50,083 bases of DNA from GCA-002282575 sp964646525 (GTDB lineage Bacteria; Pseudomonadota; Gammaproteobacteria; Thiomicrospirales; Thiomicrospiraceae), in NCBI GenBank assembly GCA_964646525.1, contig CAZYER010000008.1, forward strand, positions 1 through 50,083. The letters run 5' to 3'. Below, in pieces: positions 41,476 to 50,077 of the stretch (its first letter is position 1; each line of letters starts with the position of its first letter). The position numbers and the translations under genes are program-made. The notes beneath the pieces are model-generated. The model was not told where the DNA came from. It searched no databases and was given only the letters and a program-made list of their open reading frames with translations.

Positions 41476-42675
41476 TTGTTGGTGGGAATGCGAAAAACGG
41501 GTTTGGCTAGATTGCCAGAACCAGAATGGGAAGAAAAACAGATTAGTAGCCAGTTAATTCAAGCTATTAAGCGACAGCTACTTCATGATGAAGGTTTGAC
41601 CTTTGCGCAGTTTATGTCGGCTGCACTCTATACGCCGGAATTGGGTTATTACGCGAATGGACGTCTGAAATTTGGTGTGCATGGTGATTTTGTTACCGCG
41701 TCAGAAATTTCTCCCTTGTTTGGTCAGTGTGTAGCGCGACAAGTAGCAGAGGTTTTTGCATACCTAGAACGTCCGAGCGTGTTGGAGCTGGGGGCTGGTT
41801 CGGGGGCTTTGGCTGAGTCCATGTTGTTGGCTTTAACTGAAATGGGGCAACTGCCAGAAGCCTACTTAATTTTAGAACCCAGTGCTGCCTTGCAGCAACA
41901 GCAGCGCGAACGATTAACACAGAATTTGCCAGATGATTTGTTAGCACGAGTGCAATGGTTATCGAGTTTGCCACAAGACTTTGTCGGTGTGATTGTGGGT
42001 AATGAGGTGGCGGATGCTTTGCCTGTTGAGGTGCTGAAATTATGGCCGAAAGATGCAGAGCAGGCTTTTGTTTGCTGGGATGAAGCACAGCAACAGTTTG
42101 CTTGGCAATGGCGGCACATTGTAGACACAGATTTACAAGTATTGGCTAATCGTATTCGTGCCTTCGTCGGTGAGGTGACTGAGCAAGGTTATCAAACAGA
42201 GGTTTGTCGGCTGTTTAGGCCGTGGATGCAGAGTTTGGCTGATTGTTTGCAACAAGGAGCTATTCTGTTGATTGACTATGGTTATGTTGAACGAGAATAT
42301 TGGTCGAGTAGTCGCTGGATGGGAAGTTTGCGTGCGCACTATCGTCAGCGTGCACACAATAATCCTTTTTTCTATCCGGGGTTGCAAGACCTAACGGCTC
42401 ATGTTGATTTTACTGCTTTGGCTTATGCTGGTCATGCAGCTGGTTTGGCGGTAGCTGGGTATACCACTCAGAGTCATTTTTTGTTGTCTTTGGGGATTAC
42501 TGGTTTAGTTGATGAAACGGCTGATGTGATGACCAGCTTACGTTTGGCACAGCAAATTAAAACACTGACTATGCCCGATGAAATGGGTGAAAATTTTAAA
42601 GTGATGGCTTTTCTCAAAAATATGGAAACACCATTAAGTGGTTTTGTACTGAGAGATATGCGAACGAGTTTATGA
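41476..42675 (+). CDS. MidA/NDUFAF7-family SAM-dependent methyltransferase
   Basis: A class I methyltransferase of the MidA family (DUF185). In mitochondria the homologue NDUFAF7 methylates an arginine of a complex I subunit; the bacterial substrate is not established. The product is up to 399 aa. The family segment HGDFVTASEISPLFGQ is near residues 69-84, SAM-binding LELGAGSGA near 103-111, and GNEVADALPVE further on. The start is uncertain: TTG 41476, TTG 41479, GTG 41482 and ATG 41488 are in frame, and GAGGGG at 41468-41473 fits the middle two best. Confidence 0.85.
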   Translation: MLVGMRKTGLARLPEPEWEEKQISSQLIQAIKRQLLHDEGLTFAQFMSAALYTPELGYYANGRLKFGVHGDFVTASEISPLFGQCVARQVAEVFAYLERPSVLELGAGSGALAESMLLALTEMGQLPEAYLILEPSAALQQQQRERLTQNLPDDLLARVQWLSSLPQDFVGVIVGNEVADALPVEVLKLWPKDAEQAFVCWDEAQQQFAWQWRHIVDTDLQVLANRIRAFVGEVTEQGYQTEVCRLFRPWMQSLADCLQQGAILLIDYGYVEREYWSSSRWMGSLRAHYRQRAHNNPFFYPGLQDLTAHVDFTALAYAGHAAGLAVAGYTTQSHFLLSLGITGLVDETADVMTSLRLAQQIKTLTMPDEMGENFKVMAFLKNMETPLSGFVLRDMRTSL

Positions 42676-42738
42676 TTGATGGCATAAGGATTGCTTTGTT
42701 AGCTGTAAAGAATAATACATGCACTCTGGGAGTCGATC

Positions 42739-44184
42739 ATGAACCTATACACCATTGAACAAACTCGAGTTATTGAAGCCCGCGCCACTGCTGCTGGGTG
42801 TTCGGCTTTATTACTGATGAAACGGGCTGGGTTTGCTGCTTTTCAATGGGCCAAGCAACATCATGCGCAGTGTCAGCGCGTTTATGTGCTTTGTGGTGCG
42901 GGTAATAATGGTGGTGATGGCTTTGCTTTTGCGCAATATGCGCATTTAGCGGGTTGGCAGGTTGATGTCGGCTTGGTGGTTTCTCCCGCTCAAGTTAAAT
43001 CGAATGAGTCGGTCACCTTGTTGAGTGAATTAGCTAGCTTGGGCGTGATGCCCAAGCCTTATGATCCAGCTATCTGTGCGCAAGCTGATTTGGTGGTCGA
43101 TGCCTTGTTGGGCATTGGTGTGCGTGCGGGTTTGTCGAGTGAGTTGTTAGCGACCATTAGTAGCGTTAACGCCTTTCAAAAGCCAGTATTGGCGTTAGAT
43201 GTGCCTTCGGGTCTGAATGCCGATACTGGCGCTAACTATGGCGATGCTATTCATGCGCAACATACGATGACGTTTCTGACGCATAAGCCAGGTTTAGTCA
43301 GCGCAGATGGAGCGGATTTCGCGGGCGAGGTTCGTGTTGAGTCTTTGGGAGTGTCCGACGCGTTGTATGCGGATATTCGTCCTGTTTCTAAATTGCTGAA
43401 CGTTGCGCAAACCGAGCAGGGATTGGTGGTACGTAAGAAAAATGCGCATAAAGCTCAGTTTGGACAAGCATTAATTGTTGGCGGTGACGAGGGTATGCTG
43501 GGCTCTGTCATGCTGGCAGCGCAAACCTGTGCTTATACAGGGGCGGGTATTGTGCGTGTGGTGACACGCAGCGAGCACGCACCCATGGTAACCGTTAAAT
43601 GTCCTGAAGTCATGGCTTATGGCGATCGTAATCTTTCCGATTTAATTGAACGCTCAACGGTGGTGGCAGTGGGTTTTGGCTTAACCAATAATGCTTGGTC
43701 GAGTCACTTATGGCAACAGGTCTTAGCTTCTGATAAGCCTAAAGTGGTCGATGCGGGTGCGTTGCGCTTATTGGCTGTGCAACCTAGCTATCGTGATGAT
43801 TGGATTTTGACACCCCATCCTGGTGAAGCGGCAGCTTTATTGGGACTTTCAACGAAAGAAGTACAAGCTGATCGACTGGCGGCAGTGGTGGCTTTGCAAG
43901 AAAAGTTTGGTGGTGTGGTGGTGCTGAAAGGTAACGGTACGCTGGTTTATGATGGGTGTGAAGCGCAGATTTGTGATTTTGGTGATGGTGCGCTCAGTAC
44001 CGCTGGTATGGGAGATGTATTGGCAGGTATGATCACTGCTTTGGTGGCACAAGACTTGTCTCTGTCGGCTGCGGCTGTGCAAGGGGTGATGTTGCATGCT
44101 AAAGCGGGTGAGCAGTTGTCACAACAACAAGGGGTGGTGATGGCGTCACAAGTGTCTGAGCGCGTGCGTCAGTTTGCGGCATAA
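42739..44184 (+). CDS. nnr: bifunctional NAD(P)HX epimerase/dehydratase
   Basis: A fused repair enzyme (YjeF type) for hydrated NADH and NADPH. The product is 481 aa. The N-terminal epimerase domain has GAGNNGGDG at residues 53-61. The C-terminal ADP-dependent dehydratase domain, ribokinase-like, has LTPHPGEAAALL and AGMGDVLAG at 422-430. GGGAG lies eight bases upstream. In E. coli its neighbours are tsaE and queG; those are not here. Confidence 0.93.
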   Translation: MNLYTIEQTRVIEARATAAGCSALLLMKRAGFAAFQWAKQHHAQCQRVYVLCGAGNNGGDGFAFAQYAHLAGWQVDVGLVVSPAQVKSNESVTLLSELASLGVMPKPYDPAICAQADLVVDALLGIGVRAGLSSELLATISSVNAFQKPVLALDVPSGLNADTGANYGDAIHAQHTMTFLTHKPGLVSADGADFAGEVRVESLGVSDALYADIRPVSKLLNVAQTEQGLVVRKKNAHKAQFGQALIVGGDEGMLGSVMLAAQTCAYTGAGIVRVVTRSEHAPMVTVKCPEVMAYGDRNLSDLIERSTVVAVGFGLTNNAWSSHLWQQVLASDKPKVVDAGALRLLAVQPSYRDDWILTPHPGEAAALLGLSTKEVQADRLAAVVALQEKFGGVVVLKGNGTLVYDGCEAQICDFGDGALSTAGMGDVLAGMITALVAQDLSLSAAAVQGVMLHAKAGEQLSQQQGVVMASQVSERVRQFAA

Positions 44185-44203
44185 GCTCTCAATTAATTAT
44201 AAT
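44174..44203 (+). promoter_or_regulatory. sigma-70 promoter of gmhB-plsC
   Basis: TTGCGG at 44174-44179, in the end of nnr, and TATAAT at 44198-44203 are 18 bp apart. The same hexamer pair and spacing occur at the str promoter. Confidence 0.65.
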
Positions 44204-44228
44204 AAGTGCTCTAAAATAAGGGTGCTGT

Positions 44229-44777
44229 ATGACCAAACTAATCATTCTCGACCGTGACGGCGTGATTAATCACGATTCCGACCAATTTATTAAATCAGTC
44301 GATGAGTTTGTGCTCTTGCCCAATACAGTAAAGGCTATTGTGGCGTTAAAAAAATCGGGTTACACCGTTGCGATCGCGACGAATCAGTCGGGCATTGCGC
44401 GAGGACTCTACACGCGCGCTGACTTGCATGCGATGCATCTTAAGTTGCAAACCCAGTTACATGCACACGCTGCGGCGGTAGATTGGATTGCTTACTCTCC
44501 TTATTTACATGAAACCCCCTGTCGTAAACCTAATGCCGGTATGTATCAATCGATTGCATGGCGCTTTGGTTTGCCTTCTTTAACGGATGTGCCTGTTGTC
44601 GGGGATAGCTGGCGTGATTTGGCAGCGGCTTTGTCTGTTGGTGCTCATCCTATACTAGTGAAAACAGGCAAGGGAGCGCAGACGACTGTGCAACAAGCTG
44701 AGGTGTTAGCGAATGCGTCGATTGCCGTGGTGGAAGATTTAGCAGCGGTGGTTGAGTCTTTGGGAGTGTCGCTATGA
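44229..44777 (+). CDS. gmhB: D-glycero-beta-D-manno-heptose 1,7-bisphosphate 7-phosphatase
   Basis: A HAD phosphatase in the synthesis of ADP-heptose for the LPS core. The product is 182 aa. The nucleophile and acid pair is Asp8 and Asp10 (LDRDGV), ATNQSG is near 50-55 and VGDSWRD near 124-130. The zinc loop of E. coli GmhB (Cys-x-His ... Cys-x-Cys) is missing: here it is a short SPYLHETPCRKP with one cysteine (98). It overlaps plsC by four bases. gmhB-plsC pairing is common in proteobacteria. Confidence 0.87.
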   Translation: MTKLIILDRDGVINHDSDQFIKSVDEFVLLPNTVKAIVALKKSGYTVAIATNQSGIARGLYTRADLHAMHLKLQTQLHAHAAAVDWIAYSPYLHETPCRKPNAGMYQSIAWRFGLPSLTDVPVVGDSWRDLAAALSVGAHPILVKTGKGAQTTVQQAEVLANASIAVVEDLAAVVESLGVSL

Positions 44778-45466
44778 TTTTTTTGCGTTCCTTGTTATTC
44801 CAGCTAGGTTATGTGCTGAGTAGCATTCTATTTTCGCTCATTAGTTTGCCTTTGTGGTTGACCAGTAAAGAGACGCGTTACCAAGTAATGACCAATATGG
44901 CACGCTTTGTTATCTGGTGGTTAAAGGTGACCTGTGGTTTGAGCTTTAAAGTTCATGGTGCGCAAAACCTATTGAAAACCCCTTGTGTGGCTTTGGTTCG
45001 CCATGAATCTGCTTGGGAAACTTTTGCCTTACAACAGTTATTGCCGCGTCAGGCTTGGGTATTAAAACGTGAGTTATTGCGCATTCCTTTTTTTGGTTGG
45101 GGGCTTAAGGCTATGTGGCCGATTGCTATTGATCGGGGTGCGGGGCGTGCTGCACTAAAACAAGTGCTTGAGCAAGGGCAGGAACGTCTGGATGATGGTG
45201 CTTGGGTGGTGGTATTTCCCGAAGGGACACGTATGCCAGTTGGCGAGTTGGGTAAAATGAACATTGGTGGTGCGTTATTGGCTGAAAAAGCGCAAGTGCC
45301 TGTGGTTTTGATCAGTCATAATGCTGGGCGATTTTGGGCGAAAGGGGCTTTTTTGAAATATCCTGGCGTGGTTGATATTTTTATTTCTGAGCCACTAACT
45401 GTCGGCTTGTCGGCTAAAGCGATTAATGAACAAGCTGAAGCCTTTTTTCAAAAGCATTTGTCTTAA
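44774..45466 (+). CDS. plsC: 1-acyl-sn-glycerol-3-phosphate acyltransferase
   Basis: An inner-membrane acyltransferase that makes phosphatidic acid. The product is 230 aa, with an N-terminal membrane segment near residues 8-30. The catalytic motif is His77-x4-Glu82 (RHESAWE), Glu replacing the usual Asp as in many homologues. FPEGTR at 148-153 binds the glycerol phosphate. It is translationally coupled to gmhB. Confidence 0.93.
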   Translation: MIFLRSLLFQLGYVLSSILFSLISLPLWLTSKETRYQVMTNMARFVIWWLKVTCGLSFKVHGAQNLLKTPCVALVRHESAWETFALQQLLPRQAWVLKRELLRIPFFGWGLKAMWPIAIDRGAGRAALKQVLEQGQERLDDGAWVVVFPEGTRMPVGELGKMNIGGALLAEKAQVPVVLISHNAGRFWAKGAFLKYPGVVDIFISEPLTVGLSAKAINEQAEAFFQKHLS

Positions 45467-45490
45467 CTCATCCTAATTCTGTCACTATTT

Positions 45491-45513
45491 GGGAAAATAA
45501 TTTTATTTTCCCT
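45491..45513 (+). terminator. AT-rich hairpin after plsC, probable terminator
   Basis: GGGAAAATAA (45491-45500) pairs with TTATTTTCCC (45503-45512). No good T-run follows, and the hairpin touches the sigma-32 promoter of groES. Confidence 0.5.
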
Positions 45514-45542
45514 CTTGAACTCTGCTTATCTTGTCACCATAT
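45514..45542 (+). promoter_or_regulatory. sigma-32 heat-shock promoter of groESL
   Basis: CTTGAA at 45514-45519 is a perfect heat-shock -35. CACCATAT at 45535-45542 matches the CCCCATnT consensus at seven positions. The spacer is 15 bp. No CIRCE element is present, so RpoH control is expected. Confidence 0.75.
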
Positions 45543-45578
45543 AGTCACTGAGCATGATTTGCCATAGGCAATCAAGGC

Positions 45579-45597
45579 CGATAGCGGTATGCTATCG
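45579..45597 (+). promoter_or_regulatory. hairpin in the groES leader
   Basis: CGATAGC and GCTATCG are separated by five bases, about 50 bases before the groES start and downstream of the sigma-32 promoter. It does not match CIRCE. A role in mRNA stability or temperature response is only a guess. Confidence 0.35.
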
Positions 45598-45647
45598 AAT
45601 CGGGTTAACTTTGGTAAGCAATTTTTTTAGTTTAGGAGAAGTAAGAC

Positions 45648-45935
45648 ATGAATTTGCGTCCTTTGAGCGATCGCGTTGTTGTTAAACGTATGGAAGAAGA
45701 AAAAACCACGGCTGGTGGTATTGTTTTGCCTGACAGCGCTAAAGAAAAACCAGCTAAGGGTGAGATCTTAGCTGTTGGTGAAGGCAAGCGTGCGGATAAC
45801 GGTAACATTGTGCCGATGAGCGTTAAAGTAGGTGATAAAGTCTTATTTGGTAAGTACGCGGGTCAGGAAGTTAAGGTTGATGGTGCGGATGTGTTGGTCA
45901 TGCGTGAGGATGACATCATCGCTATCCTAGGCTAA
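45648..45935 (+). CDS. groES: co-chaperonin GroES
   Basis: The heptameric lid of the GroEL folding chamber. The product is 95 aa, with RPLSDRVVVKR at the start and the mobile loop EEEKTTAGGIVLPDS near residues 16-30. AGGAG lies nine bases upstream. An unusually long 186-base spacer separates it from groEL. Confidence 0.98.
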   Translation: MNLRPLSDRVVVKRMEEEKTTAGGIVLPDSAKEKPAKGEILAVGEGKRADNGNIVPMSVKVGDKVLFGKYAGQEVKVDGADVLVMREDDIIAILG

Positions 45936-46073
45936 AACCTGCTGCTCGAACACTTGCGTTGTTGCGGCGGTGCTCACACGGCGTCATGTACTGATGTACA
46001 CTCCTTGTGTTGCGCGCCTTGCGCCTAGCAATTTTGTTCGCTCGCGATAGTTTATTGTCGCAGTTGCTGGTTT
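45936..46073. repeat. structured groES-groEL spacer, possible dispersed repeat
   Basis: The spacer holds an imperfect palindrome at 45975-46009 centred on GTACTGATGTAC, GC-rich flanks (GTTGCGGCGGTG; TGCGCGCCTTGCGCC), and outer near-complementary ends AACCTGC and GCTGGTT. Composition differs from the surrounding leader DNA and no open frame or ribosome site is seen. It resembles a REP-like or small non-autonomous element, but a second copy is not in this window. Confidence 0.35.
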
Positions 46074-46121
46074 ACCTATTCTGTTTCCGTTTAATAATTG
46101 TTAAGAATTGAGGAATTTAAG

Positions 46122-47753
46122 ATGTCTGCTAAAGATGTAAAATTTGGTGTTGATGCGCGCGAGCGTATGGTTGAAGGTGTGAACATTTTAGCGAATGCCG
46201 TTAAAGTAACACTAGGTCCTAAGGGTCGTAACGTCGTTTTAGAAAAAACTTTCGGTGCGCCTACCGTGACTAAAGACGGTGTGTCTGTGGCTCGTGAAAT
46301 TGAATTAGAAGACAAGTTCATGAACATGGGTGCGCAATTGGTTAAAACCGTTGCTTCTCAAACCAATGATGCCGCTGGTGACGGTACAACAACGGCGACT
46401 GTATTAGCGCAAGCGATTGTGCGTGAAGGTATGAAGTCAGTTGCTGCGGGTATGAACCCAATGGACATCAAACGCGGTATCGACAAAGCGGTGATTGCTG
46501 CGGTTGAAGAAATCAAGAAAATGTCTAAGCCTTGCGCGACAACGGCTGACATTGCTCAGGTGGGTACGATTTCGGCTAACTCAGACAAAACCATTGGTGA
46601 TTTGATTGCGCAAGCAATGGAACGCGTGGGTAAAGAAGGCGTGATCACCGTTGAAGAAGGTTCTTCGTTAATCGACGAGTTGGATGTGGTTGAAGGTATG
46701 GACTTTGATCGTGGTTACTTGTCTCCTTACTTCGTTAACAACCAACAAAACATGACTGCTGAAATGGATAACCCATTTGTGTTGTTGTTTGACAAAAAAA
46801 TCAGCAGCATCCGTGATTTGATTCCTGCATTAGAAGCGGTGGCTAAATCTGGTCGTCCGTTGTTGATTATTGCGGAAGACATCGAAGGTGAAGCCTTAGC
46901 GACTTTGGTTATCAACAGCATGCGTGGCATCGTGAAAGTAGCTGCGGTTAAAGCGCCTGGTTTCGGTGAGCGTCGTAAAGCGATCATGCAAGACATCGCG
47001 ATTTTGACTGGTGGTACTTTGATTTCTGAAGAAATCGGTTTAACGTTAGAATCAGTGACCTTGAACGAATTGGGTCAAGCAAAACGTATCGTCGTCGGTA
47101 AAGACAGCACCACCATTATTGATGGCGCTGGCGCTAAGGCTGATATCGAAGCGCGTGTGGCTCAAATTCGTGCACAAATGGAACAAACCACTTCTGATTA
47201 CGACCGTGAAAAACTACAAGAGCGTTTGGCTAAATTAGCTGGCGGTGTTGCGGTATTGAAAATCGGTGCGTCAACTGAAGTTGAAATGAAAGAGAAAAAA
47301 GACCGCGTTGAAGATGCGTTGCATGCAACTCGTGCTGCGGTTGAAGAAGGTATCGTTCCTGGCGGTGGTGTGACTTTATTGCGTATCGCAGAAAGCATCA
47401 AATCGCTGAAAGGCGACAATCCTGACCAAGATATGGGTATCAAGATTGCTTGTCGCGCAATGCAAGAGCCAATCCGTATGATTGTTGGTAACTGTGGTTT
47501 GGAAGGTTCTGTGGTCATCAATAAAGTATTGGAAGGCTCAGGTACTTCTCATGGTTTTGATGCGGCTAATGAAGTTTACGGCGATATGTTCGAAATGGGT
47601 ATTATCGACCCAGCGAAAGTAACCCGTTCGGCATTGCAAAATGCAGCGTCAGTTTCCTCGTTAATCATCACCACCGAAGCGATGGTTGCTGATCTGCCGA
47701 AGAAAGATGGTGCGCCTGCTCCAGCTGGCGGCATGGGTGACATGGGTATGTAA
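46122..47753 (+). CDS. groEL: chaperonin GroEL
   Basis: The 60-kDa chaperonin. The product is 543 aa from ATG 46122, giving MSAKDVKFGVDARERM; AGGA lies seven bases upstream, and an in-frame ATG at 46098 is not conserved. GDGTTTATVLA near residues 85-95 binds ATP. The C-terminal tail GGMGDMGM is the usual Gly-Met repeat. It is expected to be made with GroES from the sigma-32 promoter. Confidence 0.98.
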   Translation: MSAKDVKFGVDARERMVEGVNILANAVKVTLGPKGRNVVLEKTFGAPTVTKDGVSVAREIELEDKFMNMGAQLVKTVASQTNDAAGDGTTTATVLAQAIVREGMKSVAAGMNPMDIKRGIDKAVIAAVEEIKKMSKPCATTADIAQVGTISANSDKTIGDLIAQAMERVGKEGVITVEEGSSLIDELDVVEGMDFDRGYLSPYFVNNQQNMTAEMDNPFVLLFDKKISSIRDLIPALEAVAKSGRPLLIIAEDIEGEALATLVINSMRGIVKVAAVKAPGFGERRKAIMQDIAILTGGTLISEEIGLTLESVTLNELGQAKRIVVGKDSTTIIDGAGAKADIEARVAQIRAQMEQTTSDYDREKLQERLAKLAGGVAVLKIGASTEVEMKEKKDRVEDALHATRAAVEEGIVPGGGVTLLRIAESIKSLKGDNPDQDMGIKIACRAMQEPIRMIVGNCGLEGSVVINKVLEGSGTSHGFDAANEVYGDMFEMGIIDPAKVTRSALQNAASVSSLIITTEAMVADLPKKDGAPAPAGGMGDMGM

Positions 47754-47827
47754 TTCAAACTGAGTGTGTTTTAGCTTGTTTTGCTGGCTGAAGCACTCAC
47801 CACGGTTGAATGTGTCCTTATGCACAG

Positions 47828-47860
47828 AAAAGCCCCGCAAGTTATTGCGGGGCTTTTTTA
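47828..47860 (+). terminator. rho-independent terminator of groESL
   Basis: The stem AAAGCCCCGCAA (47829-47840) with TTGCGGGGCTTT (47845-47856) has a GTTA loop and runs into six T. Confidence 0.95.
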
Positions 47861-47932
47861 TGCGCTTAGGTATGGGGCTAAGACAAGGGTGCTAGAATAA
47901 CACTCAAGATTTACGGATATGGAAATTCAATA

Positions 47933-49702
47933 ATGATTACGCTCTCCAGTTTGTGGCAATCGATTAAACAACATAGGCGTGCGCTCGCTTTTGGGCAAGT
48001 GTTGGCAATACTTGGTGCGCTGGTCGCAGTGCCAGTGCCGTTACTCATGCCTTTGTTGGTTGATGAGGTGTTGCTTAATCAGTCTGCAACCTTAACCAGT
48101 TTAGTTGATGGATTGTTACCCGCGTCTTGGATGGGACCTATGGCGGTGGTGCTAACGGTGATGGTGATTACCATTGCGCTTCGCTTGGGCAGTCTGTTGC
48201 TGGGTGTGGCGACGACCCGTTTGTTTGTGTCGATTGCGAAAACGGTGACGCTTTCGGTGCGTGAGCAATTGCTGGATAAGCTGTCGCGCGTCAGTATGCG
48301 CGTTTATGAGTCGCTGGGTTCGGGGCAGGTAACGGCGCGATTACTAACTGATGTGGAAACCGTCGATAAGTTCTTGGGTGAAACGGTTGCCAAAGTATTG
48401 GTTGCCATTTTAAGTATTATTGGTGTGGCGGTGGTCTTGTTATGGATTCATTGGCAGCTGGCTTTGATTATTTTATTTTTGAATCCTTTTGTTATCGGCC
48501 TAACGATGATTCTGGGCAAAAAGGTGAAAAATTGGAAGCAACGCGAAAATAGTGCTTTCGAGATGCTATCGCAATCGGTGGCGGAAACTCTTGATGCCAT
48601 GCAACAGTTACGTGCGGTGAATGCCGATAAACGCTTTTTAGAACGGACGAAACTGGCGGCGCAAGAAGTGCGTGCTGCGGCTATTGCGTCGGGCTGGAAA
48701 ACCGATGCTTTGTCGCGCTTTTCCTTCGGTATTTTCCTCGCGGGTTTTGAAGTCTTTCGTGCCGTGGCGATGCTAATGGTGCTACTCTCTGATTTAACTA
48801 TTGGTCAGATGATTGGTGTGTTTGGCTACTTGTGGTTCATGATGGGACCAGTGCAGGAATTGTTGTCGGTGCAGTATTCCTATTATGGCGCTAAGGCGGC
48901 TTTAGGTCGTATTAATAACCTACTCGAAGCGGAAGAAGAAGTACGCTACGATGCCAAAGTCAAAACCTTAGATTTGGCAAAAGCCTTACCGATTCGTTTG
49001 GAAAATGTCAGTTTTGCTTACCCTGATTCACCGCCTGTGTTGGACAGGGTTTCATTGTCGATTGCGCCAGGTGAGCAGGTGGCCTTGGTCGGTGTTTCTG
49101 GGGCAGGTAAGTCGACGCTGGTTCAGTTGTTGCTCGGACTTTATGCGCCGAATGAAGGGGATATTTATTTTGGCGATCGTTCCGTAACGGAATTGGGCTT
49201 TGAGCAGGTGCGCGGTCATGTTGGCGTGGTGCTACAACAGCCGATGCTATTTAACGATAGTTTACGTGCTAATCTTACCTTAGGCTTACCCGCTGACGAT
49301 GCCGATTTGTGGCAGGTGTTGCGTGTGGCGCAACTGGCAGAAACCGTTGAAGCCATGCCGAATGGTTTGGATACCTTATTAGGGCGTAATGGTGTGCGCT
49401 TGTCAGGTGGTCAGCGTCAGCGGCTAGCCATTGCTCGCATGATGCTGGCGAAGCCTCAAGTGGTAATTTTGGATGAAGCGACCTCGATGCTGGATACGCA
49501 CACTGAAACCAGGTTGCATGAGGCGATGCGCGACTTCCTGCGTGACCGTACCTTGTTGGTGATTGCGCACCGCTTATCGGCAGTGAAAGAAGCGAATCGA
49601 GTATTGGTGTTTGATAATGGTCAAATTATTGAGCAGGGTTCGCACGACGAGCTAGTGGGTGTAGAGGGCAGTGTTTATCAGCGACTTTATGGAGGGCAGT
49701 GA
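47933..49702 (+). CDS. ABC exporter, fused membrane and ATPase domains
   Basis: A half-size type IV ABC exporter of 589 aa that should act as a homodimer in the inner membrane. The membrane domain, residues about 15-310, has roughly six hydrophobic spans. The ATPase domain has Walker A GVSGAGKST at 387-395, signature LSGGQ at 490-494 and Walker B VVILDEATS at 510-518. It resembles MsbA and multidrug or lipid exporters, but the substrate cannot be read. It stands alone between the groESL terminator and a convergent ferredoxin gene. Confidence 0.92.
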   Translation: MITLSSLWQSIKQHRRALAFGQVLAILGALVAVPVPLLMPLLVDEVLLNQSATLTSLVDGLLPASWMGPMAVVLTVMVITIALRLGSLLLGVATTRLFVSIAKTVTLSVREQLLDKLSRVSMRVYESLGSGQVTARLLTDVETVDKFLGETVAKVLVAILSIIGVAVVLLWIHWQLALIILFLNPFVIGLTMILGKKVKNWKQRENSAFEMLSQSVAETLDAMQQLRAVNADKRFLERTKLAAQEVRAAAIASGWKTDALSRFSFGIFLAGFEVFRAVAMLMVLLSDLTIGQMIGVFGYLWFMMGPVQELLSVQYSYYGAKAALGRINNLLEAEEEVRYDAKVKTLDLAKALPIRLENVSFAYPDSPPVLDRVSLSIAPGEQVALVGVSGAGKSTLVQLLLGLYAPNEGDIYFGDRSVTELGFEQVRGHVGVVLQQPMLFNDSLRANLTLGLPADDADLWQVLRVAQLAETVEAMPNGLDTLLGRNGVRLSGGQRQRLAIARMMLAKPQVVILDEATSMLDTHTETRLHEAMRDFLRDRTLLVIAHRLSAVKEANRVLVFDNGQIIEQGSHDELVGVEGSVYQRLYGGQ

Positions 49703-49706
49703 TGGG

Positions 49707-49745
49707 AACCTCTGAAAGCAGCAAGTTGCTAGCTTTAGAGGTGGT
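49707..49745. terminator. hairpin between convergent ABC exporter and ferredoxin genes
   Basis: CCTCT-G-AAAGC (49709-49719) pairs with GCTTT-AGAGG (49732-49741) around an inner AGCAA/TTGCT stem. Neither side has a strong T-run. It may serve both strands as a terminator or 3 prime end stabiliser. Confidence 0.4.
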
Positions 49746-49751
49746 TGTGTA

Positions 49752-50015
49752 TTAATCGGGCAATCGAATGACAATATCGGTTGTTGGAACGACTGAGCAG
49801 GTAAGAATATCTTTCTCTCCCAGTGCCAAAATGGGTTGATTGCGCCATTCTACGTTTCCGCTAACTAGGGTTGCGCGACAAGCGGCGCAAATGCCAGCAC
49901 GACAACTGTAATTTACATCAACACCAGAATCTTCAAGTGCTTCCAATAAGCTACTTTGACTTTGCCACGTTATGGCGCCTAAGCCCTCAACGATAATTTG
50001 GATAGAGTTGATCAT
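49752..50015 (-). CDS. small plant-type 2Fe-2S ferredoxin
   Basis: An electron carrier of 87 aa. The cluster ligands Cys38, Cys43, Cys46 and Cys73 follow the CX4CX2C...C pattern of plant-type ferredoxins. Its size resembles YfaE, which maintains ribonucleotide reductase in E. coli, but no nrdAB is adjacent, so the partner is unknown. It is convergent with the ABC exporter gene. Confidence 0.85.
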   Translation of the reverse strand: MINSIQIIVEGLGAITWQSQSSLLEALEDSGVDVNYSCRAGICAACRATLVSGNVEWRNQPILALGEKDILTCSVVPTTDIVIRLPD

Positions 50016-50048
50016 AAAAAGTCCTTATGTTTTTTGCTATTAAGGCTT

Positions 50049-50077
50049 ATTATACGGATTGAAAAGCCGCATGTTAG
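50049..50077 (-). promoter_or_regulatory. sigma-70 promoter of the ferredoxin gene
   Basis: On the minus strand CTAACA (50072-50077) and a perfect TATAAT (50049-50054) have a 17-bp spacer. The start would be about 27 bases before the ATG. Confidence 0.6.

Noticed and set aside
45579..45597. CIRCE/HrcA operator before groES
   Set aside because: The arms CGATAGC/GCTATCG and five-base loop do not match TTAGCACTC-N9-GAGTGCTAA.
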